NCBI GenBank assembly: GCA_015057775.1
Contig: SVDT01000002.1
Span: 1 to 64,000 of the forward strand
Direction: 5' to 3'
Origin: Paenibacillaceae bacterium
GTDB lineage: Bacteria > Bacillota > Clostridia > Lachnospirales > Lachnospiraceae
DNA: 64,000 bases
Part shown: in pieces, positions 32,779 through 41,600 of the stretch
How the letters are laid out: every line of letters begins with the position of its first letter
How positions within the stretch are numbered: position 1 is the stretch's first letter
Program-made: the position numbers and the translations under genes
The notes under the pieces: model-generated
The model's database searches: none
The model's input: only the letters and a program-made list of their open reading frames with translations
What the model was told of the DNA's origin: nothing

Positions 32779-33978
32779 ATGAAAAATCAAGAGACGATCA
32801 TTTATGTGAACATGCTGGGTGGATTCTCCGTTACCATCGGAGACAAAATAATTGTTGATCAGAATAATCAGGCTAAAAAACCATGGAGTCTTTTGGAATA
32901 TTTAATCACGTTTCGTGGCAGGGATATTCCCGTTGATGAATTAATTGATTTGTTTTGGAAAGATGAAGCCAGCAATAATCCAGCTGGCGCTTTAAAGACG
33001 CTGATGTTCCGCGTGCGAAAGCTTCTTGAGCCACTTGGGTTTCCCACTCAGGAACTGGTATTTCAAAACAGAAAAGCATATGGCTGGACAAGGGATCTTA
33101 CCACCGTATGCGACACGGACAAGTTCGAAGAGCTTTGTCTGCAGGCTGATAGCAAGGAATTTCCGGAAGAGACCCGCCTGAAACTGTCAATGGAGGCATT
33201 TAACCTTTATAAAGGAAACTTTCTTCCAAAATCCGAATGGGAATCCTGGGTAATCCCCATTCACACCTATTATCATACCCTTTATCAGAAATTAGTAAAA
33301 AAGATCCTGGTAATGTTAGATGACAGAAAGGATTATCCTACGATGATAGATGTCTGCCAGCAGACAATCTCCATCGATCCTTACGGGGAGGAAGCACATT
33401 ACTATCTGATCTACGCTCTGTACCAGAGCGGGAACCAGATGATGTCCCTGGAGCATTACAAACGGGTAAACGACATGTTCTACAATGAGTTTGCCATCAC
33501 TCCATCGATCCGCTTTAAAGAACTGTATAAAATGATCAGCGACAAAAAGCATGGAATCACCATGGATTTAAGCACCATCAGGGAGATTCTTTTAGAGGGT
33601 GGAACCAATAAGGGAGCATTTTGCTGTGAGCCTTCCGTATTCCGGGATATCTACCAGCTGGAGTCCAGAGCCATTGAGCGAACCGGAGATTCTATCTTTT
33701 TATGCCTGCTAACCATCAGCAATTTAAAGGGTGAGTTATTAAAGCCGGCAGTACAGACCCGTGCCATGGATGAACTGGGTAGTTCTATCCGCAACTCTCT
33801 TCGCAGAGGAGACGTTTACAGCCGTTACAGCGTAAGCCAGTATCTGATGCTTCTTCCTACTGCGACCTATGAAAACGGAGAGATGGTTTTAAAGCGAATC
33901 ATTCAGAATTTTAAAAAGGAATATTCCAGAAAAGATCTGTCCATTACCTACTCTCTGCAAAGTGTTCTGCCGTTTTAA
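32779..33978 (+). CDS. SARP/BTAD-type transcriptional regulator with degenerate GGDEF-like C-terminus
   Basis: The 399-residue protein begins with an OmpR-like winged helix (residues about 5-95, IYVNMLGGFSV and KTLMFRVRKLLEPLG) and a BTAD TPR-like domain (about 105-250). The last 110 residues resemble a GGDEF domain: LLTISNL, GSSIRNSLRRGDVYSRY, then LMLLPTATYENGE. At the catalytic position it reads YSVSQ instead of GGDEF, so it cannot make c-di-GMP. It may sense a nucleotide or act in dimerisation. The start at 32779 follows TTGGAG. Targets are unknown. The exopolysaccharide locus that also has a decayed GGDEF protein is 1.5 kb downstream on the other strand. Confidence 0.8.
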   Translation: MKNQETIIYVNMLGGFSVTIGDKIIVDQNNQAKKPWSLLEYLITFRGRDIPVDELIDLFWKDEASNNPAGALKTLMFRVRKLLEPLGFPTQELVFQNRKAYGWTRDLTTVCDTDKFEELCLQADSKEFPEETRLKLSMEAFNLYKGNFLPKSEWESWVIPIHTYYHTLYQKLVKKILVMLDDRKDYPTMIDVCQQTISIDPYGEEAHYYLIYALYQSGNQMMSLEHYKRVNDMFYNEFAITPSIRFKELYKMISDKKHGITMDLSTIREILLEGGTNKGAFCCEPSVFRDIYQLESRAIERTGDSIFLCLLTISNLKGELLKPAVQTRAMDELGSSIRNSLRRGDVYSRYSVSQYLMLLPTATYENGEMVLKRIIQNFKKEYSRKDLSITYSLQSVLPF

Positions 33979-34024
33979 ATGAGGTTCTGACACTCTTATT
34001 AATACCTACAACAGGAGGACTATG

Positions 34025-34498
34025 ATGTTACAGGAAGATTTTATTACACTGACGCTTCAAAAACAAAAAAACATTGCGCTGATTGCCCATGATAACGAAA
34101 AGCATTCATTAATTGAATGGTGCACCGAACACAGGGAAATCTTAAAAGACCACACTTTGTGCGGAACCGGCACCACTGCCCGTATGATTACAGATCAGAC
34201 AGGTCTTCCGGTAAAAGGCTATAACAGTGGTCCTTTAGGCGGAGACCAGCAGATCGGTGCAAAGATTGTAGAAGGCAGGATTGATCTGATCATCTTCTTT
34301 TCAGATCCATTGACTGCACAGCCTCATGACCCCGACGTAAAAGCACTGCTTCGTATTGCCCAAGTTTATGATATTCCCATTGCCAACACCCGTGCAACTG
34401 CAGATTTCATTATTACCTCTCCTCTTATGGAGTCTACCTATGAGCATCAGGTAATTAATTTTAATAAGAATATCGCGGACAGAGCAAAATCATTATAA
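34025..34498 (+). CDS. mgsA: Methylglyoxal synthase
   Basis: The 157-residue enzyme converts dihydroxyacetone phosphate to methylglyoxal and phosphate. It has IALIAHDNEKHSL, the GTGTT phosphate loop, the catalytic Asp in GPLGGDQQIGAKI, and the FFSDPLTAQPHDPDVKAL segment with the active-site His. AGGAGG lies six bases before this ATG and three before the ATG at 34022, so I prefer the second. It follows the SARP gene by about 45 bases without a terminator and may be co-transcribed. Confidence 0.94.
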   Translation: MLQEDFITLTLQKQKNIALIAHDNEKHSLIEWCTEHREILKDHTLCGTGTTARMITDQTGLPVKGYNSGPLGGDQQIGAKIVEGRIDLIIFFSDPLTAQPHDPDVKALLRIAQVYDIPIANTRATADFIITSPLMESTYEHQVINFNKNIADRAKSL

Positions 34499-34511
34499 GT
34501 TCATTCATATT

Positions 34512-34550
34512 AGTACAGGCCGTCCATGTTTTACATGGAGAGCCTGTACT
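34512..34550. terminator. Terminator between mgsA and wecB, overlapping the wecB stop
   Basis: Stem AGTACAGGC / GCCTGTACT with an inner CCATGT / ACATGG helix, followed by ATTTGTTTTC on the plus strand. The right arm includes the last two bases of wecB, so wecB ends inside the hairpin. Confidence 0.75.
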
Positions 34551-35655
34551 ATTTGTTTTCCTTCTTTCCCAGTAAAATATCTGCAATTCTTCTGCTCGCT
34601 TCTCCATCACCATAGGGATTATCTGCACTGCGCATCCTGTCATAGAGCACATTATCATCCAGCAAACGTGTTACGGCTTCGTAAATAGGTTCTTCTTCAA
34701 TGCCAACCAAAAGCAGCGCCCCAGAGTCAACTCCTTCCGGCCGCTCTGTTGATTTGCGAAGAACAAGCACAGGTTTTCCCAGACTTGGTGCCTCTTCCTG
34801 TATTCCCCCGCTATCCGTTAATATAAGATCTGCTCTTGCCATAAAATTATGAAAATCAATTACATCCAGGGGTTCAATCAGACGTATCCGTTCCTCTCCC
34901 GCTAATACAGAACCGGCGATTTCCCTGACACGTGGATTTAAGTGAATGGGATAAATAACCTTAACCTCAGGATGGGCATCAGTGATCCGTTTGACAGCAT
35001 GAAAAATCTGTCTCATGGGTTCTCCTAAATTTTCCCTTCGGTGTACAGTCAGTAATATCAGCCGGCTTCCCAAAGACCACGTTAAAAGCTCATGGCTGTA
35101 GTCCGCTCTCACTGTAGTTTTTAATGCATCAATTCCTGTATTCCCTGTGACAAATATGGCAGAAGGATTCTTACCCTCAGAAATTAAATTCTCCCTGGCT
35201 TTCTCCGTAGGAGCAAAGTGATAGTTTGCAATAATACCAATGGCCTGTCTGTTAAATTCCTCGGGATAGGGGGAATAAATATCATAGGTTCTTAACCCGG
35301 CCTCAACATGTCCCACCGGTATCTGCAGATAAAAACAGGCAAGGGCACAGGCAAATGCTGTGGAAGTATCACCATGAACCAGAACCACGTCTGGCTTTTC
35401 TTTTTCCAGAACCTCACGAATCTTATTTAAAATATTTACGGTGATTTCAAAAAGTGTCTGCTTTTCTTTCATAATGGAAAGATCATAGTCCGGGTTAATT
35501 GAAAACGCATCTAAAACCTGCTTTAGCATGGATTTATGCTGACCTGACACACAGACGCAAACCCTTGCTTCTTTCCTGCCTCTCAACTCTATTACCAGAG
35601 GGCACATTTTGATGGCCTCCGGTCTTGTCCCAAATACCAGCATGATATTCTTCAC
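34549..35655 (-). CDS. wecB: UDP-N-acetylglucosamine 2-epimerase (non-hydrolysing)
   Basis: The 368-residue enzyme interconverts UDP-GlcNAc and UDP-ManNAc. Visible marks are LVFGTRPEAIKM, VHGDTSTAF, HVEAGLRTYD, PEEFNRQ, TVHRRENLG, and the DSGGIQEEAP and RPEGVDSG loops. The start is the GTG at 35655, nine bases after AAGGAG. It is the last gene of the exopolysaccharide locus, which suggests that the polymer contains N-acetylmannosamine, or that WecB serves wall teichoic acid synthesis and only shares the transcript. Confidence 0.95.
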   Translation of the reverse strand: MKNIMLVFGTRPEAIKMCPLVIELRGRKEARVCVCVSGQHKSMLKQVLDAFSINPDYDLSIMKEKQTLFEITVNILNKIREVLEKEKPDVVLVHGDTSTAFACALACFYLQIPVGHVEAGLRTYDIYSPYPEEFNRQAIGIIANYHFAPTEKARENLISEGKNPSAIFVTGNTGIDALKTTVRADYSHELLTWSLGSRLILLTVHRRENLGEPMRQIFHAVKRITDAHPEVKVIYPIHLNPRVREIAGSVLAGEERIRLIEPLDVIDFHNFMARADLILTDSGGIQEEAPSLGKPVLVLRKSTERPEGVDSGALLLVGIEEEPIYEAVTRLLDDNVLYDRMRSADNPYGDGEASRRIADILLGKKENK

Positions 35656-35697
35656 GGCACAAAACTCCTTTTATGTTAATTAATTTTGCCAAATCAA

Positions 35698-37314
35698 TCA
35701 GTCTGCCGGTTTTCCAGTATATTCATACGCCAGCATTGCCATAACCTGATCAAAGGATGTGATGCCACTTCCATCTTCCATCCCAAATGCACCGTAATAG
35801 GGATAGGCGGTATCCATAATTCTCATTTTTTCCATCTTCTTCAGAGCTTTTCCCTGGAGCTTTTTATCTCCTTCAATTTCCCCAATCATGGCAATTATTG
35901 CGTAAACAGCCGTTGAATCATAATTATAACCTTCCACTACCGTACCATCTGTTTTGTATCGTGCTTTCACACCGCCTGCATCCATTTGGGTTTTTAGCCA
36001 GGCCATGGAATCATCCGCCAGCAAACCGGCCTCTGCCAGGTGAAGCAGCGTGATCATCGCTTCTGCAGTATTTAAATCATCAGAAACATAAGAGCTTTTA
36101 TTATAATCATACCAACTGTAGTACAGAGGAAACTCTTCACTTATTTTTCCCCCAAGAATCAATTTCTTTGCTGACTCATAAGGCTGTATAAAACGGTCAT
36201 CCAGGATTGCCAGCTGGGACATAACCGGCAAGTCTCCATAGCAGAGAGTAAAGCGGCCCGCATATTTTTTATAACCGGAATCATAAAAATCCACATAATT
36301 TCGATTGTGAATTCCGTATTTTGCAATTTCATCTGAATAACTGGTTATTGACTGGTCATAACCACCCCACAAATTATTAGCCTTGAGCAGTGCACCAAGA
36401 ATACGTAAATCATCTAAAAGCGAATTCACTTCTGATGGCTTATCATTGCTGACGTTCCACCCGGTTATACCATTTACCCGCATTACTCCGTTGATATAAG
36501 AGAGAATTTTTTCAAATAGCTGCTGATCCTTTCGTAGTAACGCATATTCCAGCATCACACCCTGAGTTTCGCTTAGAACATCACTTTTTATGGCACTGTC
36601 TGCCTCTGGATCATAAATTGTATGAACTCCTCCCCGGTCATCCATGAGATGGTTCAGGACAAAATCTCCAGTCACCTTCCCGCTTCCTTCAGTCAGATCT
36701 TTTAAATATCCTTCAAATACAGAGCTCTTTTCAATTGGCTTAATACTCCATGACCGGATCACTCCATGCTCGTCCAGAAACAAGGTGGTTGGGATGGCAT
36801 GAAGGCCAAGCTCCTGATAGGCGGTTATGCCTTCGTCATAATAAGTATCCATGGTAATTCCCTGTTCTGACAGATACTTTTTTGCTGTTTCTTTGGTTTC
36901 CTTTTTATTATCTGTTCTATTTATAAGAATGTAATTAATGTCGCCATAATTCTTTGAGGTATTTATGAATTCCCTGATATGAGATAGCTCTTTTCTGCAA
37001 TCCGGACACCAGCTTGCCCAGAAGGTTACTATGGCTGGCTTTCCCTCGAAATCTTTCATTGTCACTACGTCTCCTGATTCATCCGTAAAGCGGATGTCTG
37101 GAATTTTCTCATTGATATTGCAGTTTTCCGGCAGAATCGCCGTAATATCATCAAGAGAAGTTTCATCTGCGCTTCCCCTCTGACTTTTTAGCAATTCCTC
37201 TTTATTGAAATAGTGAGACAGGAAAAGAAGACCCCCTGCAGTAAATACCGTAAGGATGCAGAGGATCACAATTAATACCTTTTCCACCCTGCTACGGGGA
37301 AGGGCTTTTTTCAT
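35698..37314 (-). CDS. Membrane-anchored TlpA-type thioredoxin fused to a GH8-like domain
   Basis: The 538-residue protein has one membrane helix (about 12-33), an extracellular thioredoxin domain (about 65-208) with TFWASWCPDCRKEL (Cys103, Cys106) and the cis-Pro loop AIPTT, and a C-terminal six-hairpin domain (about 220-535) resembling glycoside hydrolase family 8. In the latter, SETQGVMLEYALL matches the family SEGQG segment with a Glu at 249, and SLLDDLRILGALL matches the DxD segment. GH8 enzymes such as BcsZ trim polymer in cellulose-type export systems. Fusion to a disulfide-handling domain is unusual. Its start overlaps the stop of the GT39-type gene (ATGA). Loss of hydrolase activity cannot be excluded. 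Confidence 0.78.
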   Translation of the reverse strand: MKKALPRSRVEKVLIVILCILTVFTAGGLLFLSHYFNKEELLKSQRGSADETSLDDITAILPENCNINEKIPDIRFTDESGDVVTMKDFEGKPAIVTFWASWCPDCRKELSHIREFINTSKNYGDINYILINRTDNKKETKETAKKYLSEQGITMDTYYDEGITAYQELGLHAIPTTLFLDEHGVIRSWSIKPIEKSSVFEGYLKDLTEGSGKVTGDFVLNHLMDDRGGVHTIYDPEADSAIKSDVLSETQGVMLEYALLRKDQQLFEKILSYINGVMRVNGITGWNVSNDKPSEVNSLLDDLRILGALLKANNLWGGYDQSITSYSDEIAKYGIHNRNYVDFYDSGYKKYAGRFTLCYGDLPVMSQLAILDDRFIQPYESAKKLILGGKISEEFPLYYSWYDYNKSSYVSDDLNTAEAMITLLHLAEAGLLADDSMAWLKTQMDAGGVKARYKTDGTVVEGYNYDSTAVYAIIAMIGEIEGDKKLQGKALKKMEKMRIMDTAYPYYGAFGMEDGSGITSFDQVMAMLAYEYTGKPAD

Positions 37315-39275
37315 ACCGTATGTCTCCCTTCATCATGCTCTTTGGGCACCTTTCCTGTCTCTGCAATCTCTTCCAGTTCCAGAATTAGCTCCTCTAAATC
37401 GGAATGTTCCAATCCTGCCTTCTCTTTCTTTATCATTTTCTCAGTTTCTTTTTCCTGTGATATCTTTGGAGGTATCTCAGCGGCAGAGACCTCTTTTTTT
37501 TCTTTCATAAAGGGATCGGGTTGGGTATAAGCTTCTGAAACAGTAACCGTAACATTGCCGTTTAAAATGGCTGACTGCATATCAAAAGCATTGGTCATAC
37601 TTTTATAGCGCTGCTCAATGGCTTTATGTTCTTCTAATTCAAATTGTTTTAATACAGTTTCTTCTCTGATTTGTTGTTCTTTTTTCTGCTGCCGTTCCCA
37701 ATCCGAAGTATTTACAAATGTTACAGCATTTTCAAAAATATATTTTATTCCTACAGATGCAATAATTATAAATACAGGCAGAATATGAAAGTGATACCGA
37801 TTCTGGCTTTCAACCATAAGATGCATGGCTGCTGTCCCTAAATAAACCAGAACCAGAACATAAAGAGAGGATGCCTTTCTTTGCAGCAGATAAATCAATG
37901 TCAGAAAAGAAAAGAGCACAGCCACCATATAAACAATCTGGCTGGCGCTTTTTGCCTGATTGAGAAATACTTCCCTGTCTGGAGTCAGTTCATTTTGTTC
38001 CTTTAAGAAAGCCAGATTCCAGTCAGCCCCATAGTTATCATTTTCCCATAGCAATTCATATTTTTTTATAAACAGGTTAAATAATCCCCCTGGTCCTGCA
38101 GACAACCGCTTAAATGCCAGATTCCGGCACGCAATCTGTGCTTCTATGGGCGAACCGGTCCGTTCCAGATTCTCATATAAATACCTGGAATCTTCTTCAT
38201 TCCATCCCCCGTCGGATTCCTGATTCAGTCCTACCAAAAGATTATAGCCAAAGGACTGGCTAAAGGAGGGTGTTGATTTATTAATGGTGAGTTCTATATC
38301 TGTATTAAGAACACTGGATACCGCCATATAGGCCAGCACCATGAGCGCTGCCCTCATAAACCCCCTGGCCAGAAATCTTACCCAGACAGAAATGCTGTTG
38401 TGTGGTATTTCCGGTAATTTGGACTTAAGTGGAATCAGAAATATAAGGATTGCAATTAATAATATTACAGCCATTGGACGGATTGCCGCAGTCACTGCAA
38501 TCAGACAGCCAAGGACCATATGAAGAAGAACTCCTCTGATCCCATGCTTTGTGGCGCCATCATAATCCATGACCAAATGAAGAAAAAGGAGCACACACAG
38601 ATATAAGAAAAATGAAAAGGAGTATTCGGCGGCAAGCATGTTGACGTAAAGGATTTGGGAGGGCCAGAATGCCCAGGCTGTAAGTGCTGTAAGCCCTGCC
38701 ATTCTCCCACCCAGCTTCCTGGCAATCCTGTAAATAAGAAAAACCGTTCCTACGGAAAACAAGACATTTGCTATCTGTCCGTTCCAGATGCTGGTTCCAA
38801 ATACAACAAATATAGTTTTTAAAATAAAGCAGTAACCCAGTATATGGGGAAACATCCCGATATAGTTGCAATAACCTTCTCCCTTTTCCTGCAGAACCCC
38901 TTCCTTTAACATCTTAGCTATCTCGTAATAGGTTTTATAATCAGATGCCGGTTCCATTGGCAGATTCCGTATGACGAAAAGTCTGGCTGCAAATGCCAGA
39001 ATCAGAATAAGAATGACGTAAATTACTTCCATCGCCAAAAGGTAATTATGATATTTTTTAAGCTTTTCGGTAATGGAAAGCCTGGCAGACAACAGCGCTA
39101 AAAAGTTTACGCCTGCCCAGGTAAGGAAAAAGATGAGAATGAGCAATCCTTTCATTGCATAAGGATATTCCTGATTTCCCTGTGCATCGGAGACGCATGC
39201 AATCAGGATGTAGCCCATGCCTGCAATTGATAACGCAATACAGAAATGATAAAACCAGTTTTTCTCTAATCTCAT
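37311..39275 (-). CDS. GT39/ArnT-type polytopic glycosyltransferase-like protein
   Basis: The 654-residue protein has about twelve membrane helices, the acidic motif PASDYKTYYEIAK in the first outer loop as in the GT-C protein mannosyltransferase superfamily, and a 140-residue charged cytoplasmic tail rich in Glu and Lys. GT-C enzymes use polyprenyl-phosphate sugars, and a GtrB-like enzyme that could make such a donor is encoded at the start of the same locus. The ATG at 39275 is preferred to a GTG at 39287 that overlaps the ribosome site. The target, polymer or protein, is unknown. Confidence 0.72.
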   Translation of the reverse strand: MRLEKNWFYHFCIALSIAGMGYILIACVSDAQGNQEYPYAMKGLLILIFFLTWAGVNFLALLSARLSITEKLKKYHNYLLAMEVIYVILILILAFAARLFVIRNLPMEPASDYKTYYEIAKMLKEGVLQEKGEGYCNYIGMFPHILGYCFILKTIFVVFGTSIWNGQIANVLFSVGTVFLIYRIARKLGGRMAGLTALTAWAFWPSQILYVNMLAAEYSFSFFLYLCVLLFLHLVMDYDGATKHGIRGVLLHMVLGCLIAVTAAIRPMAVILLIAILIFLIPLKSKLPEIPHNSISVWVRFLARGFMRAALMVLAYMAVSSVLNTDIELTINKSTPSFSQSFGYNLLVGLNQESDGGWNEEDSRYLYENLERTGSPIEAQIACRNLAFKRLSAGPGGLFNLFIKKYELLWENDNYGADWNLAFLKEQNELTPDREVFLNQAKSASQIVYMVAVLFSFLTLIYLLQRKASSLYVLVLVYLGTAAMHLMVESQNRYHFHILPVFIIIASVGIKYIFENAVTFVNTSDWERQQKKEQQIREETVLKQFELEEHKAIEQRYKSMTNAFDMQSAILNGNVTVTVSEAYTQPDPFMKEKKEVSAAEIPPKISQEKETEKMIKKEKAGLEHSDLEELILELEEIAETGKVPKEHDEGRHTV

Positions 39276-39307
39276 CCTTTTCTTCACCCCTTTCCCAAAT
39301 TATCTGC

Positions 39308-41584
39308 CTATTTTTCATTCTTTTTTCTGTATACCCGTATCCGCAGCAGAATAATGATTACGGCAAACAGCATTAAAAACATAGCTGATGTTGCAATGAC
39401 TGTAAAAACAAGGGATTTCTTATTCCGAACCAGTTTCTCTGCCAGAGTGGGACCTTCCTTTATTTCCTCAGCTTTTATAAACTTAAGAGTGGTGATATTC
39501 TGATTGGCATCTATCACCACGCAGTCCTTTTTCAGTTCTTCTCTTTTACTGCTGTCTCTTAGGTAATCCTCAAGGTTCTTAAGGGTATCCTGACTGCTTC
39601 CCGCCAGTACCAGCAGAGTACGGTTAAGGGAATAGGGAGATTTTAGCAGCTGCATAACCCCAATCTTTCCTGCGTAATCCCTGGACAAAATCAGCTGGTC
39701 ATTGCTCTCGAAGGAATTACCATCCTGAGAAAACTGAAATGCCAGATTATTATTCACCTGGGCTAAAAACGTGTTTCCAGACAGTGTACCCGCCGTAATA
39801 ATGTTATAATCCCCATCGTCTTTATTAAATTCACCAGCCCTCTTCACAAATATGGTTCCATAGGGTTTTGCCTCCCTCCCATACATCGCCAGAGTCTGAC
39901 CAAGCAGATTAAATTCAACAGAAGTTGGATTATCACCAAGTACCAACAATACATCATTGAATTTTCCGTTCCGGCTAAAAGGAGAGACTCCGGAATCAAA
40001 AGACAATCTCATGTCTGTGGCAGGGGGCAAAAATATGGCGGATTCTCTGGATACATAAGCCCATGGCATATCACTCTGCCTGGGAGTGCAAATTAAATCA
40101 GGAATTTCCAGGTCAAATGCTATTTTCAGACTGGCAGCAGACGTTCCTATGACATCTGCTGGCATTTCAAAGTTCAGTTCATCACCCGACGCCTTTTCCT
40201 GGCTGAGGCGCTTGCTGGCGCAGGGAACATCACCCCAGAATACAGTGATCAGGGATCGTTTAAAATCCAGATTTTCACTGTAACGGAACTTTAAAACCAT
40301 CTTTCCGCCCTGTGCCAGAACAAAATCCCTGGAAACAGGAAGGTAGACATATTTTTCCTGATGAAACGGTCCTACAAAGGAAAGTCCACTTCCCATAATA
40401 TCCTCCAGCGTGTAATTCCAGGCAGTCAGATCACTTTGTTTTGCAGCATTTACCGCCTGCTCCCCGCTTCCCTTTTCCACAACTGCAAGATTTGAGGTTT
40501 CCTGCTTCCGGCGACTTTCATCCATAAGCATGTCAGCAGCTTCCTTTAGACTTGAGTCATCGTTTGATGTAATCAGAAGAAGGGGCTTTAAATTGGAATC
40601 ATCAATAAAATTAACAATTGCATTTCCAGACGAATCCGGCGCCTTTGTCATTTTATCTTTATACTCGGCAGGCAGATTGTTATAATCCGATATGAGTATG
40701 GTATCGGATGGATTATTGGACTTTAAATCAGAGATCCGGCATAGTTCGATTTCATTTATTTTTCCGGTCTGCTTACTTAAATCCGCCATCAGGCTCATGG
40801 CAGCAGCTACTTCTCCTGATGCAGCTTCATCAGATACAGCAATGAAAAGTCCCTTGCCAGTGGGATTATAAGTTGACATAAACGGATAAGGATAAAATGA
40901 AATCTTGTGCTCATGATCCCTGCTTTCATAGCCGCATCTGATATAAGATGTATCAGAAATTCCCAGCCAGTTGGCATCAGAATAATCATCTACGCAACCC
41001 TGCTGATCAAAAAGTCTGGCATAAGCAGATATGGAAAAGGAATTATAACCGGATCGAACCTGCTCCATGGGGATTTTCACATACAAAATCTGGGAATTGC
41101 CGTCTTTATACTCCAGCTTGTAAGACTGGATAGGGACATCGTTAATGGCAAAGGTAACAGATGAGGCAGTGCTCTCAATGAGCTGGCTTACGTCATACTG
41201 AATTTTTGCATATATATATTTTGTATCCCAGTAATCTTCCACATAAAAATACAGATCCGTGGAAGAATAAATTCCTTTTAGGGTCTTCCTGTAAAAAAAG
41301 TTGTCCTGGGTATGGCCGACCGGTTCATATATGGGCTCATTCTGATCTGGTAATGGAGCAGATTCAGGCTCTGCAACAGGAAGGAGATGGATCTCATCCG
41401 CTTTTTTGGAGTCTGTCTTTTCAGCCTGTTTTTTTCCACGGGTATTACTAACTGCCGCAGCATTGACGTTGGATGCGTACACTGCCAGAGGGGTTATCGT
41501 CAGGACAAACAGCATCAGACAGACTGCGGATATTTTTCCCGGCCTCTTAAATTTCTTCTTAACTATATCCATCAACGTTGTCAT
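39308..41584 (-). CDS. BcsB-like exopolysaccharide synthase partner
   Basis: The 758-residue protein has a signal or anchor helix (about 18-38), a large extracellular part and one C-terminal membrane helix (about 727-750) followed by a basic tail. That is the layout of BcsB, which guides the nascent glucan outside the membrane and locks onto BcsA. Family-like segments are FYVEDYWDTKYIYAKIQY, FAINDVPIQSY and the flavodoxin-like regions in between. It lies 16 bases downstream of the BcsA-like synthase. AAGGAG is six bases before the ATG. Similarity is by architecture and a few segments, so an EPS other than cellulose is quite possible. Confidence 0.78.
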   Translation of the reverse strand: MTTLMDIVKKKFKRPGKISAVCLMLFVLTITPLAVYASNVNAAAVSNTRGKKQAEKTDSKKADEIHLLPVAEPESAPLPDQNEPIYEPVGHTQDNFFYRKTLKGIYSSTDLYFYVEDYWDTKYIYAKIQYDVSQLIESTASSVTFAINDVPIQSYKLEYKDGNSQILYVKIPMEQVRSGYNSFSISAYARLFDQQGCVDDYSDANWLGISDTSYIRCGYESRDHEHKISFYPYPFMSTYNPTGKGLFIAVSDEAASGEVAAAMSLMADLSKQTGKINEIELCRISDLKSNNPSDTILISDYNNLPAEYKDKMTKAPDSSGNAIVNFIDDSNLKPLLLITSNDDSSLKEAADMLMDESRRKQETSNLAVVEKGSGEQAVNAAKQSDLTAWNYTLEDIMGSGLSFVGPFHQEKYVYLPVSRDFVLAQGGKMVLKFRYSENLDFKRSLITVFWGDVPCASKRLSQEKASGDELNFEMPADVIGTSAASLKIAFDLEIPDLICTPRQSDMPWAYVSRESAIFLPPATDMRLSFDSGVSPFSRNGKFNDVLLVLGDNPTSVEFNLLGQTLAMYGREAKPYGTIFVKRAGEFNKDDGDYNIITAGTLSGNTFLAQVNNNLAFQFSQDGNSFESNDQLILSRDYAGKIGVMQLLKSPYSLNRTLLVLAGSSQDTLKNLEDYLRDSSKREELKKDCVVIDANQNITTLKFIKAEEIKEGPTLAEKLVRNKKSLVFTVIATSAMFLMLFAVIIILLRIRVYRKKNEK

Positions 41585-41600
41585 AGTCGTCTCCTTATTT

